A stretch of 64,000 bases of DNA from contig NZ_JACWNA010000001.1 of the NCBI RefSeq assembly GCF_015355765.1, forward strand, positions 248,001-312,000, in the 5' to 3' direction. The stretch is from Actinomyces haliotis (GTDB lineage: Bacteria > Actinomycetota > Actinomycetes > Actinomycetales > Actinomycetaceae). Below the pieces are notes generated by a model, which worked only from the letters and a program-made list of their open reading frames with translations, was not told the origin of the DNA and did no database searches. A program made the translations under genes and the position numbers. Positions 24,538-33,405 of the stretch are shown piece by piece (positions within the stretch are counted from its first letter, which is position 1; the number at the start of each line of letters is the position of its first letter).

Positions 24538-25104
24538 TCAGCCCCGAGGCGCGAGCCGCGTCCCCGTGAGGCCGTGGTCGAGGTGGTGGAGGAGTGCTCG
24601 GTACCGCTCCGCGCTGAAGGGCGCGCCGTCGACCTCGCGGACCAGCGGCCAGTACTCGCCGGTGGCGTCGGTGAGGGCGAGGCCGGTGTCCCGGAAGCCC
24701 GCTCTCTCGTAGAAGGCGAGGCGTCGCCGCCTCTGCTCGGCGTTCGGGGCCTCGTCCACGACGGGCTCCACGTCGAGGACGATCGTGCATGACGGGTGAC
24801 GGCGTGAGAGCTCGGCCAGGAGCCGGGAGCCCACGCCCCTCCCCCGCGTCGTCGGGTCGACGGCGAGGTAGAAGAGGTAGAGCAGGCTCTCGCCCGGCCG
24901 CCTCACCGTCCAGGTGAGGGCGCTCGGCGAGGTGCGGCCCGGGTCAGCGTCGTCGTACCAGGCGACGAGGTCGATGCCCGAGCGGAGGCTCAGCGCGTGG
25001 AGAGCGGTCCAGGGAAGCCGCTCGGAAGGTGGGAAGGCCTCCTGGTACACGCGGCGCGCCCACCGGTCGGCCCGGGTAAGAGGGCGGACGCGGTGGGCGC
25101 GCAC
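24538..25104 (-). CDS. GNAT family N-acetyltransferase
   Basis: The 188-residue protein has the GNAT core: LYLFYLAVDPTTRGRGVGSRLL holds the acetyl-CoA-binding R/Q-x-x-G-x-G/A motif A, and RRLAFYERAGFRDTG is motif B. LDVEP lies between them. The substrate is unknown. GTG at 25104 starts 4 bases after the stop of the ferredoxin reductase gene. An upstream in-frame GTG at 25140 would overlap that gene and add 12 residues without homology support. It is probably cotranscribed with the reductase. Confidence 0.78.
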   Translation of the reverse strand: MRAHRVRPLTRADRWARRVYQEAFPPSERLPWTALHALSLRSGIDLVAWYDDADPGRTSPSALTWTVRRPGESLLYLFYLAVDPTTRGRGVGSRLLAELSRRHPSCTIVLDVEPVVDEAPNAEQRRRRLAFYERAGFRDTGLALTDATGEYWPLVREVDGAPFSAERYRALLHHLDHGLTGTRLAPRG

Positions 25105-25108
25105 CGTC

Positions 25109-26686
25109 TCAGGCCTGCTCGGGAGCGGGCACCTGCGCACTGGGCTCGACGCCCTCGGCGCCCCGGCGCTCGCGCGCTGCGGCGGCCTCCTCGCGCAGGT
25201 CGTCGGGGAGCCGGTCGGCGACGCGCTCGGGGACGCGGTCGGCGTCCGGCTGGCCGATGAGGTCCGCGGGGACCTCGGTCGAGCGCGAGATCGCGGTCAT
25301 GGCGTGACGGTCGACGACCTTGACGCGCTCGCGCGGCCTCTCGTCGCCGCCCGTGACGACGACCTCGCCGAAATCGTCTCCCAGCGTGCGCTCGTAGGCG
25401 TCGAGGAGCTCCCAACCCTCCCACGTGGTGTACGGGATGGAGCGGGAGTCCAGCAGGGCGAGGAGCGCGTCGTGGCCGACCTCCTTCTCGTCGTCGGTCG
25501 ACGCGTGCAGGAGTCCGGCCTGCGCGTCCTCGACGAGGTGGGAGATCGTCTCCTGGGCGTCGGACTTCGTCGAGCCGATGAGGCCGACGGGTCCGCGGCG
25601 GATCCAGCCGGTCGCGTAGACGCCGGTGACGGGCTTGCCCTCGGCGTCGATGACCCGGCCGCCCTCGTTGGGCAGGACGTGGTGGACGTAGTCGAAGGGC
25701 AGTCCCTCGATGGGGCTGCCGGCGTAGCCCACGGCCCGGTAGACCGCCTGGACCGGCCAGTCCTTGTACTCCCCGGTGCCGGAGACGGAGCCATCGCCGT
25801 TGAGGCGTGTGCGCTCGGTGCGCAGGCCCGTCACGTGCCCCTCGTCGTCCAGGAGGACCTCGCTGGGCGACTGGAAGAGGTGCAGGTGGATCGTGTGGGA
25901 GGCCGTGAGGTCCTCCGGCTCCTGCATGGCGTAGTTCTCCAGAGCCTTGACGACCTGGCGCTGCTGGTTCGAGGACCGCAGCGCCTCCTCGGAGCCCTCG
26001 TCGTACTCGAAGTCCTCCTCGTCGACGGTGACGTCGACGTCGGGCTGCTTGCCGAGCTCACGCAGCTCCAGCGGGGTGAACTTCACCTGCGCCGGGCCGC
26101 GGCGTCCGAAGACGTGGACGTCGGTGACCGGCGAGGACTTGAGCGTCTCCGCGACGTTCTCTGGGATCTCGGTGACCATGAGGTCCTCGGGGTGCTTGGC
26201 GAGCACACGGGCGATGTCGAGGCCGACGTTGCCGACACCGATGACCGCGACCTCCTTGGCTGACAGGTCCCAGGTGCGCGGGTGGTCCGGGTGGCCGTCG
26301 TACCAGGACACGAAGTCGGCGCCGCCGTAGGACTCGGGCGCGTCGATCCCCGGGATGTCGAGGTCGCGGTCGTGGTCGGCGCCGGTGGACAGGACGAGGG
26401 CGTCGTAGTGCTCGAGCAGCTCGGCCACGGAGACGTCCCGACCGACCTCGACGTTGCCGATGAGCCGGATGTCGCCTCGCTGCAGGATCTTGTAGAGCGC
26501 CACGATGATCTGCTTGATGCGCGGGTGGTCGGGGGCGACGCCGTAGCGCACGAGCCCGTAGGGGGCGGGCAACCGCTCGAACAGGTCGATACAGACCTCC
26601 ATGCCCGACTTCGAGAGGATGTCCGAGGCGTAGATGCCCGCGGGACCGGCTCCGATGACGGCGACATTGAGAGGACGTGCGTTCAC
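25109..26686 (-). CDS. fprA: ferredoxin/adrenodoxin-type NADP reductase, FprA-like
   Basis: The 525-residue flavoprotein passes electrons between NADPH and ferredoxin. It has an N-terminal FAD motif VIGAGPAGIYASDIL, the segment VRYGVAPDHPRIK, an NADP-binding GVGNVGLDIARVL, and GWIRRGPVGLIGSTKSDAQET near residue 375. All are typical of FprA and adrenodoxin reductase. It is about 70 residues longer than mycobacterial FprA because of an Arg/Asp/Ala-rich C-terminal tail. GTG at 26686 is chosen over the upstream ATG because AGGA lies 10 bases before it and the FAD strand follows at once. A promoter lies upstream. Confidence 0.9.
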   Translation of the reverse strand: MNARPLNVAVIGAGPAGIYASDILSKSGMEVCIDLFERLPAPYGLVRYGVAPDHPRIKQIIVALYKILQRGDIRLIGNVEVGRDVSVAELLEHYDALVLSTGADHDRDLDIPGIDAPESYGGADFVSWYDGHPDHPRTWDLSAKEVAVIGVGNVGLDIARVLAKHPEDLMVTEIPENVAETLKSSPVTDVHVFGRRGPAQVKFTPLELRELGKQPDVDVTVDEEDFEYDEGSEEALRSSNQQRQVVKALENYAMQEPEDLTASHTIHLHLFQSPSEVLLDDEGHVTGLRTERTRLNGDGSVSGTGEYKDWPVQAVYRAVGYAGSPIEGLPFDYVHHVLPNEGGRVIDAEGKPVTGVYATGWIRRGPVGLIGSTKSDAQETISHLVEDAQAGLLHASTDDEKEVGHDALLALLDSRSIPYTTWEGWELLDAYERTLGDDFGEVVVTGGDERPRERVKVVDRHAMTAISRSTEVPADLIGQPDADRVPERVADRLPDDLREEAAAARERRGAEGVEPSAQVPAPEQA

Positions 26687-26761
26687 AGTTCTTCGTTCCT
26701 GTAAGCGGTGGATGGGGAGCGCCGTCCCGTGAGCCACCGGCCCAGCGGAACGACGCTGTCC

Positions 26762-26791
26762 AGTTTATTGATTCGAGACTGACCGTCCCAA
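26762..26791 (-). promoter_or_regulatory. promoter of the ferredoxin-NADP reductase gene
   Basis: TTGGGA (complement of 26786-26791) and TAAACT (complement of 26762-26767) are separated by 18 bases, a good match to a housekeeping promoter. The predicted leader before the GTG at 26686 is about 65-70 bases. Confidence 0.6.
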
Positions 26792-26842
26792 TGCTGTCCA
26801 CCACGCCGGGTGCGCACCCGGTCGGGCTCCGTGCGCCGCGGA

Positions 26843-27943
26843 TCAGGCGGCGCGGTCCACCAGGACGCGCGCGAACTCCTCCATGCCCTCGCGCACGAGC
26901 ACGACCCGCTCGCGGGCGTCGGCGACAGCGGCATCGACCACGGTCTCCTCGCAGCCGGCGAGGCGCTCGCGCGTGCCGGCGACGACGGCGTCCTCGAGGC
27001 CGGCCAGGACGGCGACGGCCTCATGGGCCCACTGCGTCGCCATGGCGCGGGTGCGCTCGAGGACGGGGTGGACGCGGAACCGGTCGACGACGCTGGCGAG
27101 GACGACGTCGTCGGCGAGGTCGCCGGCGGACAGGGTCGAGAGGATCGACTGGCCCGCCGCGTCGAGCTCGCCGGCGGCCAGGGCCTGGCGCAGGAGCAGG
27201 ACGGGCATGGTGTCGACGCCCTCGCGCAGGTCCGTGCCCGGGGTCTTGCCGGTGGTGGCGGAGTCACTGGTGAGGTCGATGACGTCGTCGGCGAGCTGGA
27301 AGGCGACGCCGATCTTCTCGCCGAACTCCTCGACGATCCGCTCGGTCTCCTCCCCGGCCCCGGTGAGCATGACCCCGTAGCGGGCGGAGACTGCGATGAG
27401 GGAGCCGGTCTTGTCCGCGAGGACGTCGATGTAGTGCTCGACCGGGTCGGTCCCGGCGGGACGCGGGAGGGTCTCGTGGAGCTGGCCCATGCACAGGCGC
27501 TCGAAGGTCTTCGCGTGGGCGAGGACGGCCTTCGGGCCCAGCGCCGCGACGAGCTGTGAGGCGCGGGCGACGAGGACGTCGCCCGTGAGGATGGCGGCCG
27601 AGTTGCCCCAGACGGTCTGGGCGCTCGGGGCGCCGCGCCGCAGCGGGGCGTCGTCCATGACGTCGTCGTGGTAGAGCGTCGCGATGTGCGTGAGCTCGAC
27701 GGCGACGCCGGCGTCACGAACCTGCTCCCCCGTGGCGAGGGCCGGGTCGCCCAGCTGCGCGGTGAGCAGCGTGAGCACCGGTCGGAGCCTCTTCCCACCG
27801 GCCTGCGCGAGGTGCGAGGTGGGCGGGTTGATGGTCTCGTCGGCGTTGTTGACGACCTCGAGCAGCCTGGTCTCGACGGCATCGAGGGCCGGAGAGATCC
27901 GGCCCTCGAGCTCAGGGGTGTCCAGCGGGAGCGATCCGATCAC
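26843..27943 (-). CDS. polyprenyl diphosphate synthase (menaquinone side chain)
   Basis: The 366-residue enzyme extends isopentenyl diphosphate into an all-trans chain such as hepta- or octaprenyl diphosphate, the side chain attached by MenA. Both aspartate-rich motifs are present, DDVMD in LYHDDVMDDAPLRR and DDVID in FQLADDVIDLTSD, as is GGKRLRPVLTLL. Product length cannot be deduced with confidence. GTG at 27943 overlaps the nuoN stop as GTGA. TATGCT also lies 6 bases before it, inside the last codons of nuoN, so it can be translated by coupling or from its own leaderless mRNA. Confidence 0.9.
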   Translation of the reverse strand: MIGSLPLDTPELEGRISPALDAVETRLLEVVNNADETINPPTSHLAQAGGKRLRPVLTLLTAQLGDPALATGEQVRDAGVAVELTHIATLYHDDVMDDAPLRRGAPSAQTVWGNSAAILTGDVLVARASQLVAALGPKAVLAHAKTFERLCMGQLHETLPRPAGTDPVEHYIDVLADKTGSLIAVSARYGVMLTGAGEETERIVEEFGEKIGVAFQLADDVIDLTSDSATTGKTPGTDLREGVDTMPVLLLRQALAAGELDAAGQSILSTLSAGDLADDVVLASVVDRFRVHPVLERTRAMATQWAHEAVAVLAGLEDAVVAGTRERLAGCEETVVDAAVADARERVVLVREGMEEFARVLVDRAA

Positions 27944-29499
27944 GGGACGAGCATAGCGGCGTTGCTCAGGGCGGTCAGAACCACCTGGGGCAGGACGCCG
28001 AGGACGATCGTGAGGATGACGGACAGGGCCACCGCGGTGGTGATGAGGCCGTCGGAGCGGACGATGACCGTCCCCCCCTCCGGGTCGCGGAAGAACATGA
28101 GCACGATGAGGCGCATGTAGAAGAACGCGGTGATCATCGAGGAGATGACCGCGGCGACGACGAGCCAGCTGGCGCCGCCCTGGACACCGGCGATGAAGAG
28201 CTCGAACTTCCCGATGAAGCCCGCGGTCAGCGGGATGCCCGCGAAGGACAGGAGGAAGAGGGCCATCGAGCCGGCGAGCCACGGGGAGCGCTTGCCGAGG
28301 CCGCGCCAGGCGTCGAGGTCGGTGGCCTCGGCGCCGGCGGCGCCGTCGTGGCTCTGGCGGACCAGGCCGACGACGGCGAAGGCGCCGACCGTGGAGACGC
28401 CGTAGGCGAGGGCGTAGAAGAGGATGGCACGCAAGCCCATGCCGTTGAAGGCGATGACGCCGATGAGCATGTAGCCGGCGTGGGCGATGGCCGAGTAGGC
28501 GAGCATGCGCTTGACGTCGCCCTGGACGACGCCCACGAAGGTGCCGACGACCATGGTGAGGATGGCGACGGTCCACAGGAACGGGGCGAGGTCCCAGCCG
28601 AGGTTGCCGGCGACGACGTAGTAGAAGCGCACGAGCGCGAGGAAGGCGGTCGCCTTGACGCCGGCCGCCATGAAGGCGGTGACGGGGGTCGGGGCGCCCT
28701 GGTAGACGTCCGGGCTCCAGGCGTGGAAGGGGGCGGCCGCGGTCTTGAACAGGAGGCCGATCGTCACGAGGGCCACGCCGGCCAGGGCGAGCCAGTCCAT
28801 GCCGGAGACCCCGCCGGTCTGGACGGCCTTCGCGATGCCCGCGTAGTCGACGGCGTCGGAGAAGCCGTAGAGGAAGGCGGAGCCCATGAGGAGGAAGGCC
28901 GAGGCGAAGGCACCCAGCAGGAAGTACTTGAGCGCGGCCTCCTGGGACAGGAGGCGGCGGTGCCGGGCCGTGGCCGCCATGATGTACAGCGGCAGGGAGA
29001 CGAGCTCGAGCATGACGAAGAGGCTGATGAGGTCGTTGGCGACCGGGAACAGCATCATGCCGGCGAGCGAGAAGAGCGTCAGCGGGAAGACCTCGGTGGA
29101 GACCCAGCCGGCGTGAAGGGACTCGGTCTCCTCGGCGGAGCCGGGCCGGTCCGCGGGCTGGGCGGCGAAGAAGCCTTCGCCGGTCGAGGTGCGGTCCGCG
29201 ATGACGAGCAGCGAGAGCAGCCCGATGACGAGGAGCACGCCCTGCGCGGCGACGGCGAAGGGGTCCTCCGCGAAGCCGGTGGAGAGGGTGCCCGCGCCGT
29301 CGTGGCGGACGACGCCCCAGCGCGCGGCGAGCGCGACGCCGGATCCGAGGACCGCGAGGAGCGACAGGACGGTCTGGACGCCGTGGCGCGCCCTGCGCGG
29401 CACGAAGGCCTCGATGAGGACGCCGAGGACGCCGGCGCCCAGGATGATGATGACCGGGGTGAGGCCGGCCCAGTTGATGGTCGGGGCGGTGAAGCTCAC
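27940..29499 (-). CDS. nuoN: NADH-quinone oxidoreductase subunit N
   Basis: NuoN is one of three antiporter-like proton-pumping subunits in the membrane arm of complex I. The 519-residue protein has about 14 hydrophobic segments. Pump-subunit features include FSLAGMMLFPVANDLISLFVMLE-like helices, LLFKTAAAPFHAWSPDVYQGAP and MLAYSAIAHAGYM with conserved Lys and His residues. GTG at 29499 overlaps the nuoM stop in GTGA. It is the last nuo gene, followed by the prenyl synthase, also overlapping. Confidence 0.95.
   Translation of the reverse strand: MSFTAPTINWAGLTPVIIILGAGVLGVLIEAFVPRRARHGVQTVLSLLAVLGSGVALAARWGVVRHDGAGTLSTGFAEDPFAVAAQGVLLVIGLLSLLVIADRTSTGEGFFAAQPADRPGSAEETESLHAGWVSTEVFPLTLFSLAGMMLFPVANDLISLFVMLELVSLPLYIMAATARHRRLLSQEAALKYFLLGAFASAFLLMGSAFLYGFSDAVDYAGIAKAVQTGGVSGMDWLALAGVALVTIGLLFKTAAAPFHAWSPDVYQGAPTPVTAFMAAGVKATAFLALVRFYYVVAGNLGWDLAPFLWTVAILTMVVGTFVGVVQGDVKRMLAYSAIAHAGYMLIGVIAFNGMGLRAILFYALAYGVSTVGAFAVVGLVRQSHDGAAGAEATDLDAWRGLGKRSPWLAGSMALFLLSFAGIPLTAGFIGKFELFIAGVQGGASWLVVAAVISSMITAFFYMRLIVLMFFRDPEGGTVIVRSDGLITTAVALSVILTIVLGVLPQVVLTALSNAAMLVP
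27944..27955 (-). promoter_or_regulatory. internal leaderless promoter within the end of nuoN
   Basis: TATGCT (complement of 27950-27955) and a 6-base gap precede the prenyl synthase GTG. The hexamer is read by nuoN as part of its last codons, so one sequence may serve as both coding region and promoter. Confidence 0.5.
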
Positions 29500-31064
29500 T
29501 TGGTGATCCCTTCCTGAGCGGTGGGGGCGAGGACGGCGGAGGCCGCCGCGTCACCGGAGGTGGTGCTGGTCGTCTGGGCGACGTCCTTCGCGACGCCGTC
29601 GACGGCGTCGGTGAGGAAGGCCGGGGCGAAGCCGAGCACGAGCATGGCGACGATGACCGGGACGACGACGATCTTCTCGCGCAGGTCCATGTCGCCGCGC
29701 TGGGCGACGCGATGCGTCCACGCCTTGGTGGGCGCGCCGGTGAAGACGCGCTGGTAGGGCAGCAGGACGTAGACCGCGGCGATGATGACGCCGAGGACCG
29801 CGAAGATCCCGAGGACCACGGAGACCGAGAAGGTGCCGGTGAGGACCATCCACTCCGGCACGAAGCCGGACAGGCCGGGCAGCGCGATCGAGGCGAGGCC
29901 GGAGACGAGCCAGGTGCCCGCGATGAGAGGAAGGACCCGGGCCATGCCGCCGAGCTCGGAGATCCGGACCGTGCCGGTGCGGCGGGCCAGGAAGCCCGTC
30001 ACGAGGTAGAGGCCGGCGATCGAGAGGCCGTGGGCGACCATGTAGACCATGGCGCCGGTGGCGGCGATCTGGCTGCCGATGAAGATGCCCAGCACCATGA
30101 AGCCGAAGTGGCTGATCGAGGTGTAGGAGATGAGGCGGTACAGGTTGTCCTGGCCGACGGCGGCGAGCGCCCCGTAGAGGATCGAGATGACCGCGAGGAC
30201 CATGATCGGCGTCGCCGCCCAGCGGGAGGCCTCCGGGAAGAGCGGCAGGACCAGGGTGATCATGCCGAAGGTACCGATCTTGTCCAGGATGCCGATGAGG
30301 AGGACCGAGGTGCCCGGGGTCGCCTGCTCGGCCGTGTCGGGCAGCCACGTGTGGACCGGGAACATCGGGGCCTTGATCGCGAACGCGATGAAGAGGCTGA
30401 GGAACATGATCCGCTGCGTCGACCGCGAGGCGGTGAGGTGGCCGACGAGGCTGGACAGCAGGTAGTTGCTGTCGCCGCCGGGGCCGTACACGTACAGCAT
30501 GGCGACGCCGACGAGCATGATGAGTCCGCCGGCCAGCGAGTACAGGAGGAACTTGAGGGCCGCGCGGTGGCGGTCCGGTCCACCGAAGCGCCCGATGAGG
30601 AAGTACACCGGGATGAGCATGGCCTCGAAGCAGATGTAGAAGAGGAAGACGTCCTGCGCCGCGAAGATGACGACGATGAAGGCCTCGAGGAGGAGGACGA
30701 GGGCGGAGAAGCCGCCCTGCCGCTCGGGCTCGACCTCGCCGTGGGAGGCGAGCATGACGATCGGGACGAGGAAGACGGCCAGGAGGAGCATCGCCAGGCC
30801 GAGGCCGTTGACGCCCAGGGCCCAGGAGATGCCGAGCGCTGAGATCCAGGAGTGGGTCTCGGCCAGCTGGACGGTGCCGCCCTGGCCGGCGTCGAACTGC
30901 GTCACGGCGAGGACGCCGATGACGAGCTCCGCGAGGGAGAAGACGAACCCGACCGTGCCGCCGAGGCGGCGCAGCGGTGCGACGCCCCAGAGGAGCAGCG
31001 CCCCGACGAGCGGGACGAGCACCATGAGGGTCAGCATGGGGAACGATGCGGTGATGGACTGCAT
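29496..31064 (-). CDS. nuoM: NADH-quinone oxidoreductase subunit M
   Basis: NuoM is an antiporter-like proton-pumping subunit. The 522-residue protein has about 14 helices. Key segments are FEAMLIPVYFLIGRFGG with the essential Glu in the fifth helix, IKAPMFPVHTWLPDTAEQAT with the pump Lys and His, and LISYTSISHFGFMVLG. ATG at 31064 is chosen because GAGAGGA lies upstream and the preceding in-frame residues are not family-like. It lies 14 bases after nuoL and overlaps nuoN. Confidence 0.96.
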   Translation of the reverse strand: MQSITASFPMLTLMVLVPLVGALLLWGVAPLRRLGGTVGFVFSLAELVIGVLAVTQFDAGQGGTVQLAETHSWISALGISWALGVNGLGLAMLLLAVFLVPIVMLASHGEVEPERQGGFSALVLLLEAFIVVIFAAQDVFLFYICFEAMLIPVYFLIGRFGGPDRHRAALKFLLYSLAGGLIMLVGVAMLYVYGPGGDSNYLLSSLVGHLTASRSTQRIMFLSLFIAFAIKAPMFPVHTWLPDTAEQATPGTSVLLIGILDKIGTFGMITLVLPLFPEASRWAATPIMVLAVISILYGALAAVGQDNLYRLISYTSISHFGFMVLGIFIGSQIAATGAMVYMVAHGLSIAGLYLVTGFLARRTGTVRISELGGMARVLPLIAGTWLVSGLASIALPGLSGFVPEWMVLTGTFSVSVVLGIFAVLGVIIAAVYVLLPYQRVFTGAPTKAWTHRVAQRGDMDLREKIVVVPVIVAMLVLGFAPAFLTDAVDGVAKDVAQTTSTTSGDAAASAVLAPTAQEGITK

Positions 31065-31078
31065 GTGGTCGTGTCCTC

Positions 31079-33085
31079 TCAGAACCTGCTGGCCAGGACG
31101 GCGATGAGGGCGAGGACCGTTCCGCCGAGCATGTAGCCGGCGTAGGAGCGGACGAACCCGTTCTCGGTGCGGCGCAGGACCGAGCCGAGCCCGGCCGTGC
31201 CCTTGGCGAGTCCCTCGACGGCGCCGTCGACCACGTAGTGGTCCGACGCGCTGGCGGCGATGACGAGCCCCTGGCCGGGACGCATGGCGACCGCCTCGTT
31301 GATGGGGTCCTGGTACATGTCGCGGCGCGCGGCCTCGACCAGGACGTTGGAGGGCTGGACGACCGTGGGGACGTCGTTGCGCACGTACATGGCCCACGCG
31401 ACGAGGACGCCGACGATGACCAGGACGAGCGTGAGGCCCATGATGACGCCCGCCGGGAGGACCGGCTCGCCGTGCTCGGCGTGGCCCGTGACGGGCTCGA
31501 GCCAGGTGACGAAGGCGCTGTTGATGCTGAGGACGCCGCCCAGGCCGATCGAGAAGATCGACAGGACGATGAGCGGGATCGTCATCAGGGGGCCGGACTC
31601 GTGCGGGTGCACGGGGCCCTCGACGTCGCGCTCCGTGGTCCAGCGGGCCTTGCCGTGGAAGATCATGAAGAAGAGGCGCGACATGTAGAAGGCGGTGAGG
31701 CCGGCGGCCAGCATCGCGATCGTGCCGAGGATCCACGGCTTCGCGCCGTCGCCGATGAAGGCGGCCTCGATGATCTTGTCCTTCGACCAGAAGCCCGAGA
31801 AGGGCGGCACGCCGAGGATGGCGAGCCAGGCGATGCCCATCGTGATCCAGGTGACCTTCATGACGCGCTTGAGGTCGCCGAAGCGGCGCATGTCGACCTG
31901 GTCGCTCATGGCGTGCATGACCGAGCCCGCTCCGAGGAACAGCTGGGCCTTGAAGAAGCCGTGGGTGAGCAGGTGGAAGATCGCGAAGGCGTAGCCGATG
32001 GGGCCGAGGCCGGCGCCGAGCATCATGTAGCCGATCTGGCTCATGGTGGAGGCGGCGAGGACCTTCTTCATGTCGTCCTTGGCGGAGCCGATGACGGCTC
32101 CGAGGACGAGGGTGATCGTGCCGATGACTGCGACGGCGAGCTGGGCGTGCGGGGCGCCCTCGAAGATCGCGCCGGAGCGGACCATGAGGTAGACGCCCGC
32201 GGTGACCATCGTCGCGGCGTGGATGAGGGCGGAGACCGGCGTCGGGCCGGCCATCGCGTCGCCGAGCCACGCCTGCAGCGGGAACTGCGCGGACTTGCCG
32301 CATGCGGCCAGGAGGAGGAAGAAGCCCATCGCGGTGAGCCAGCCGGTGGAGACCGAGCCGGACTGTGCGGCGGGGAGGACCTTGTCGAAGGCGACCGAGC
32401 CGACCTGGGAGACCATCGCCATCATGGCGAGGAGGAGGCCGACGTCGCCGACGCGGTTCATGATGAAGGCCTTCTTCGCGGCCGTGGCGTTCTCGCGGCT
32501 CTTGGCCTGGGCGGCCTGGGGGTCGTCGGCGTCGGCGGTGTTCCAGAAGCCGATGAGGAGGTACGAGGCGAGGCCCACGCCCTCCCAGCCGACGAAGAGC
32601 ACCACGTAGGAGCTGCCGAGCACGAGGGTCAGCATCGCGGCGACGAAGAGGTTGAGGTAGGCGAAGAAGCGACGGCGGTCGCGGTCGTGCTCCATGTAGG
32701 CCACCGAGTAGAGGTGGATGAGGAAGCCGACGAAGGTCACCAGCGTGACGAAGGTGAGGGACAGCGGGTCGACCCGGAGGCCGGCGTCGACGCTCAGGGA
32801 GCCCGAGCCGAACCAGTGCCACAGGTCGACGCCCATCGTCCGCTCCCCCGCGTCGAGGGAGAGGATTTGGCACAGGATGCCGATGCCGAGGCAGGCGTCA
32901 AAGAGGGCGGCCAGCAGGCCGAGCCAGTGGCCCCACTTGTCCGTGGCGCGGCCGGCGACGAGGAGGAATCCGGCGCTCAGGAGCGGGACGGCGATGAGGA
33001 GCCAGGCGTAGGAGGCCAGCCCCGTGGCCGGGGCGGCGGCGCCGACGACGGACTGGGCGGCGAGGAGGAGAGGAGCGGTGGTCAT
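31079..33085 (-). CDS. nuoL: NADH-quinone oxidoreductase subunit L
   Basis: NuoL is the distal proton-pumping subunit and carries the long lateral helix of complex I. The 668-residue protein has WEGVGLASYLLIGFW with the pump Glu, GKSAQFPLQAWLGDAMAGP with Lys, and STMSQIGYMMLGAG. The VHPHESGPLMTIPL segment and a long hydrophilic stretch precede the last helix. ATG at 33085 has GAGAGGA upstream, as in nuoM. It follows nuoK by 14 bases. Confidence 0.96.
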   Translation of the reverse strand: MTTAPLLLAAQSVVGAAAPATGLASYAWLLIAVPLLSAGFLLVAGRATDKWGHWLGLLAALFDACLGIGILCQILSLDAGERTMGVDLWHWFGSGSLSVDAGLRVDPLSLTFVTLVTFVGFLIHLYSVAYMEHDRDRRRFFAYLNLFVAAMLTLVLGSSYVVLFVGWEGVGLASYLLIGFWNTADADDPQAAQAKSRENATAAKKAFIMNRVGDVGLLLAMMAMVSQVGSVAFDKVLPAAQSGSVSTGWLTAMGFFLLLAACGKSAQFPLQAWLGDAMAGPTPVSALIHAATMVTAGVYLMVRSGAIFEGAPHAQLAVAVIGTITLVLGAVIGSAKDDMKKVLAASTMSQIGYMMLGAGLGPIGYAFAIFHLLTHGFFKAQLFLGAGSVMHAMSDQVDMRRFGDLKRVMKVTWITMGIAWLAILGVPPFSGFWSKDKIIEAAFIGDGAKPWILGTIAMLAAGLTAFYMSRLFFMIFHGKARWTTERDVEGPVHPHESGPLMTIPLIVLSIFSIGLGGVLSINSAFVTWLEPVTGHAEHGEPVLPAGVIMGLTLVLVIVGVLVAWAMYVRNDVPTVVQPSNVLVEAARRDMYQDPINEAVAMRPGQGLVIAASASDHYVVDGAVEGLAKGTAGLGSVLRRTENGFVRSYAGYMLGGTVLALIAVLASRF

Positions 33086-33099
33086 CTGGGGCGGTCCTC

Positions 33100-33405
33100 T
33101 CAGAGACAGAGCAGGTTCTCGTCGTCGACCGACGTGGACCTGCGGGATTTGAAGATGGACACCACGATGCTCAGGCCCACGACGACCTCGGCGGCGGCGA
33201 CGACCATGACGAAGAAGGCGAAGACCTGCCCCGTGAGGTCGCCGTACATCCGCGAGAAGGTGACGAGGACGAGGTTGACGGCGTTGAGCATGAGCTCGAC
33301 GCCCATGAGCTCGATGATCGCGTTGCGGCGCAGGAGCACCGTGAGCGCCCCGAGGGTGAACAGCACCCCGGCGAGGACGACGTAGGCAGTGACGGGGAGA
33401 CTCAC
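33100..33405 (-). CDS. nuoK: NADH-quinone oxidoreductase subunit K
   Basis: NuoK is a small three-helix membrane subunit that relays protons. The 101-residue protein has [17 protein letters not shown], then [18 protein letters not shown] with the conserved Glu in helix 2, and [17 protein letters not shown] with the Glu in helix 3. Its length is standard. GTG at 33405 has GGAGGAGAA upstream and overlaps the nuoJ stop in GTGA. Confidence 0.96.
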   Translation of the reverse strand: MSLPVTAYVVLAGVLFTLGALTVLLRRNAIIELMGVELMLNAVNLVLVTFSRMYGDLTGQVFAFFVMVVAAAEVVVGLSIVVSIFKSRRSTSVDDENLLCL

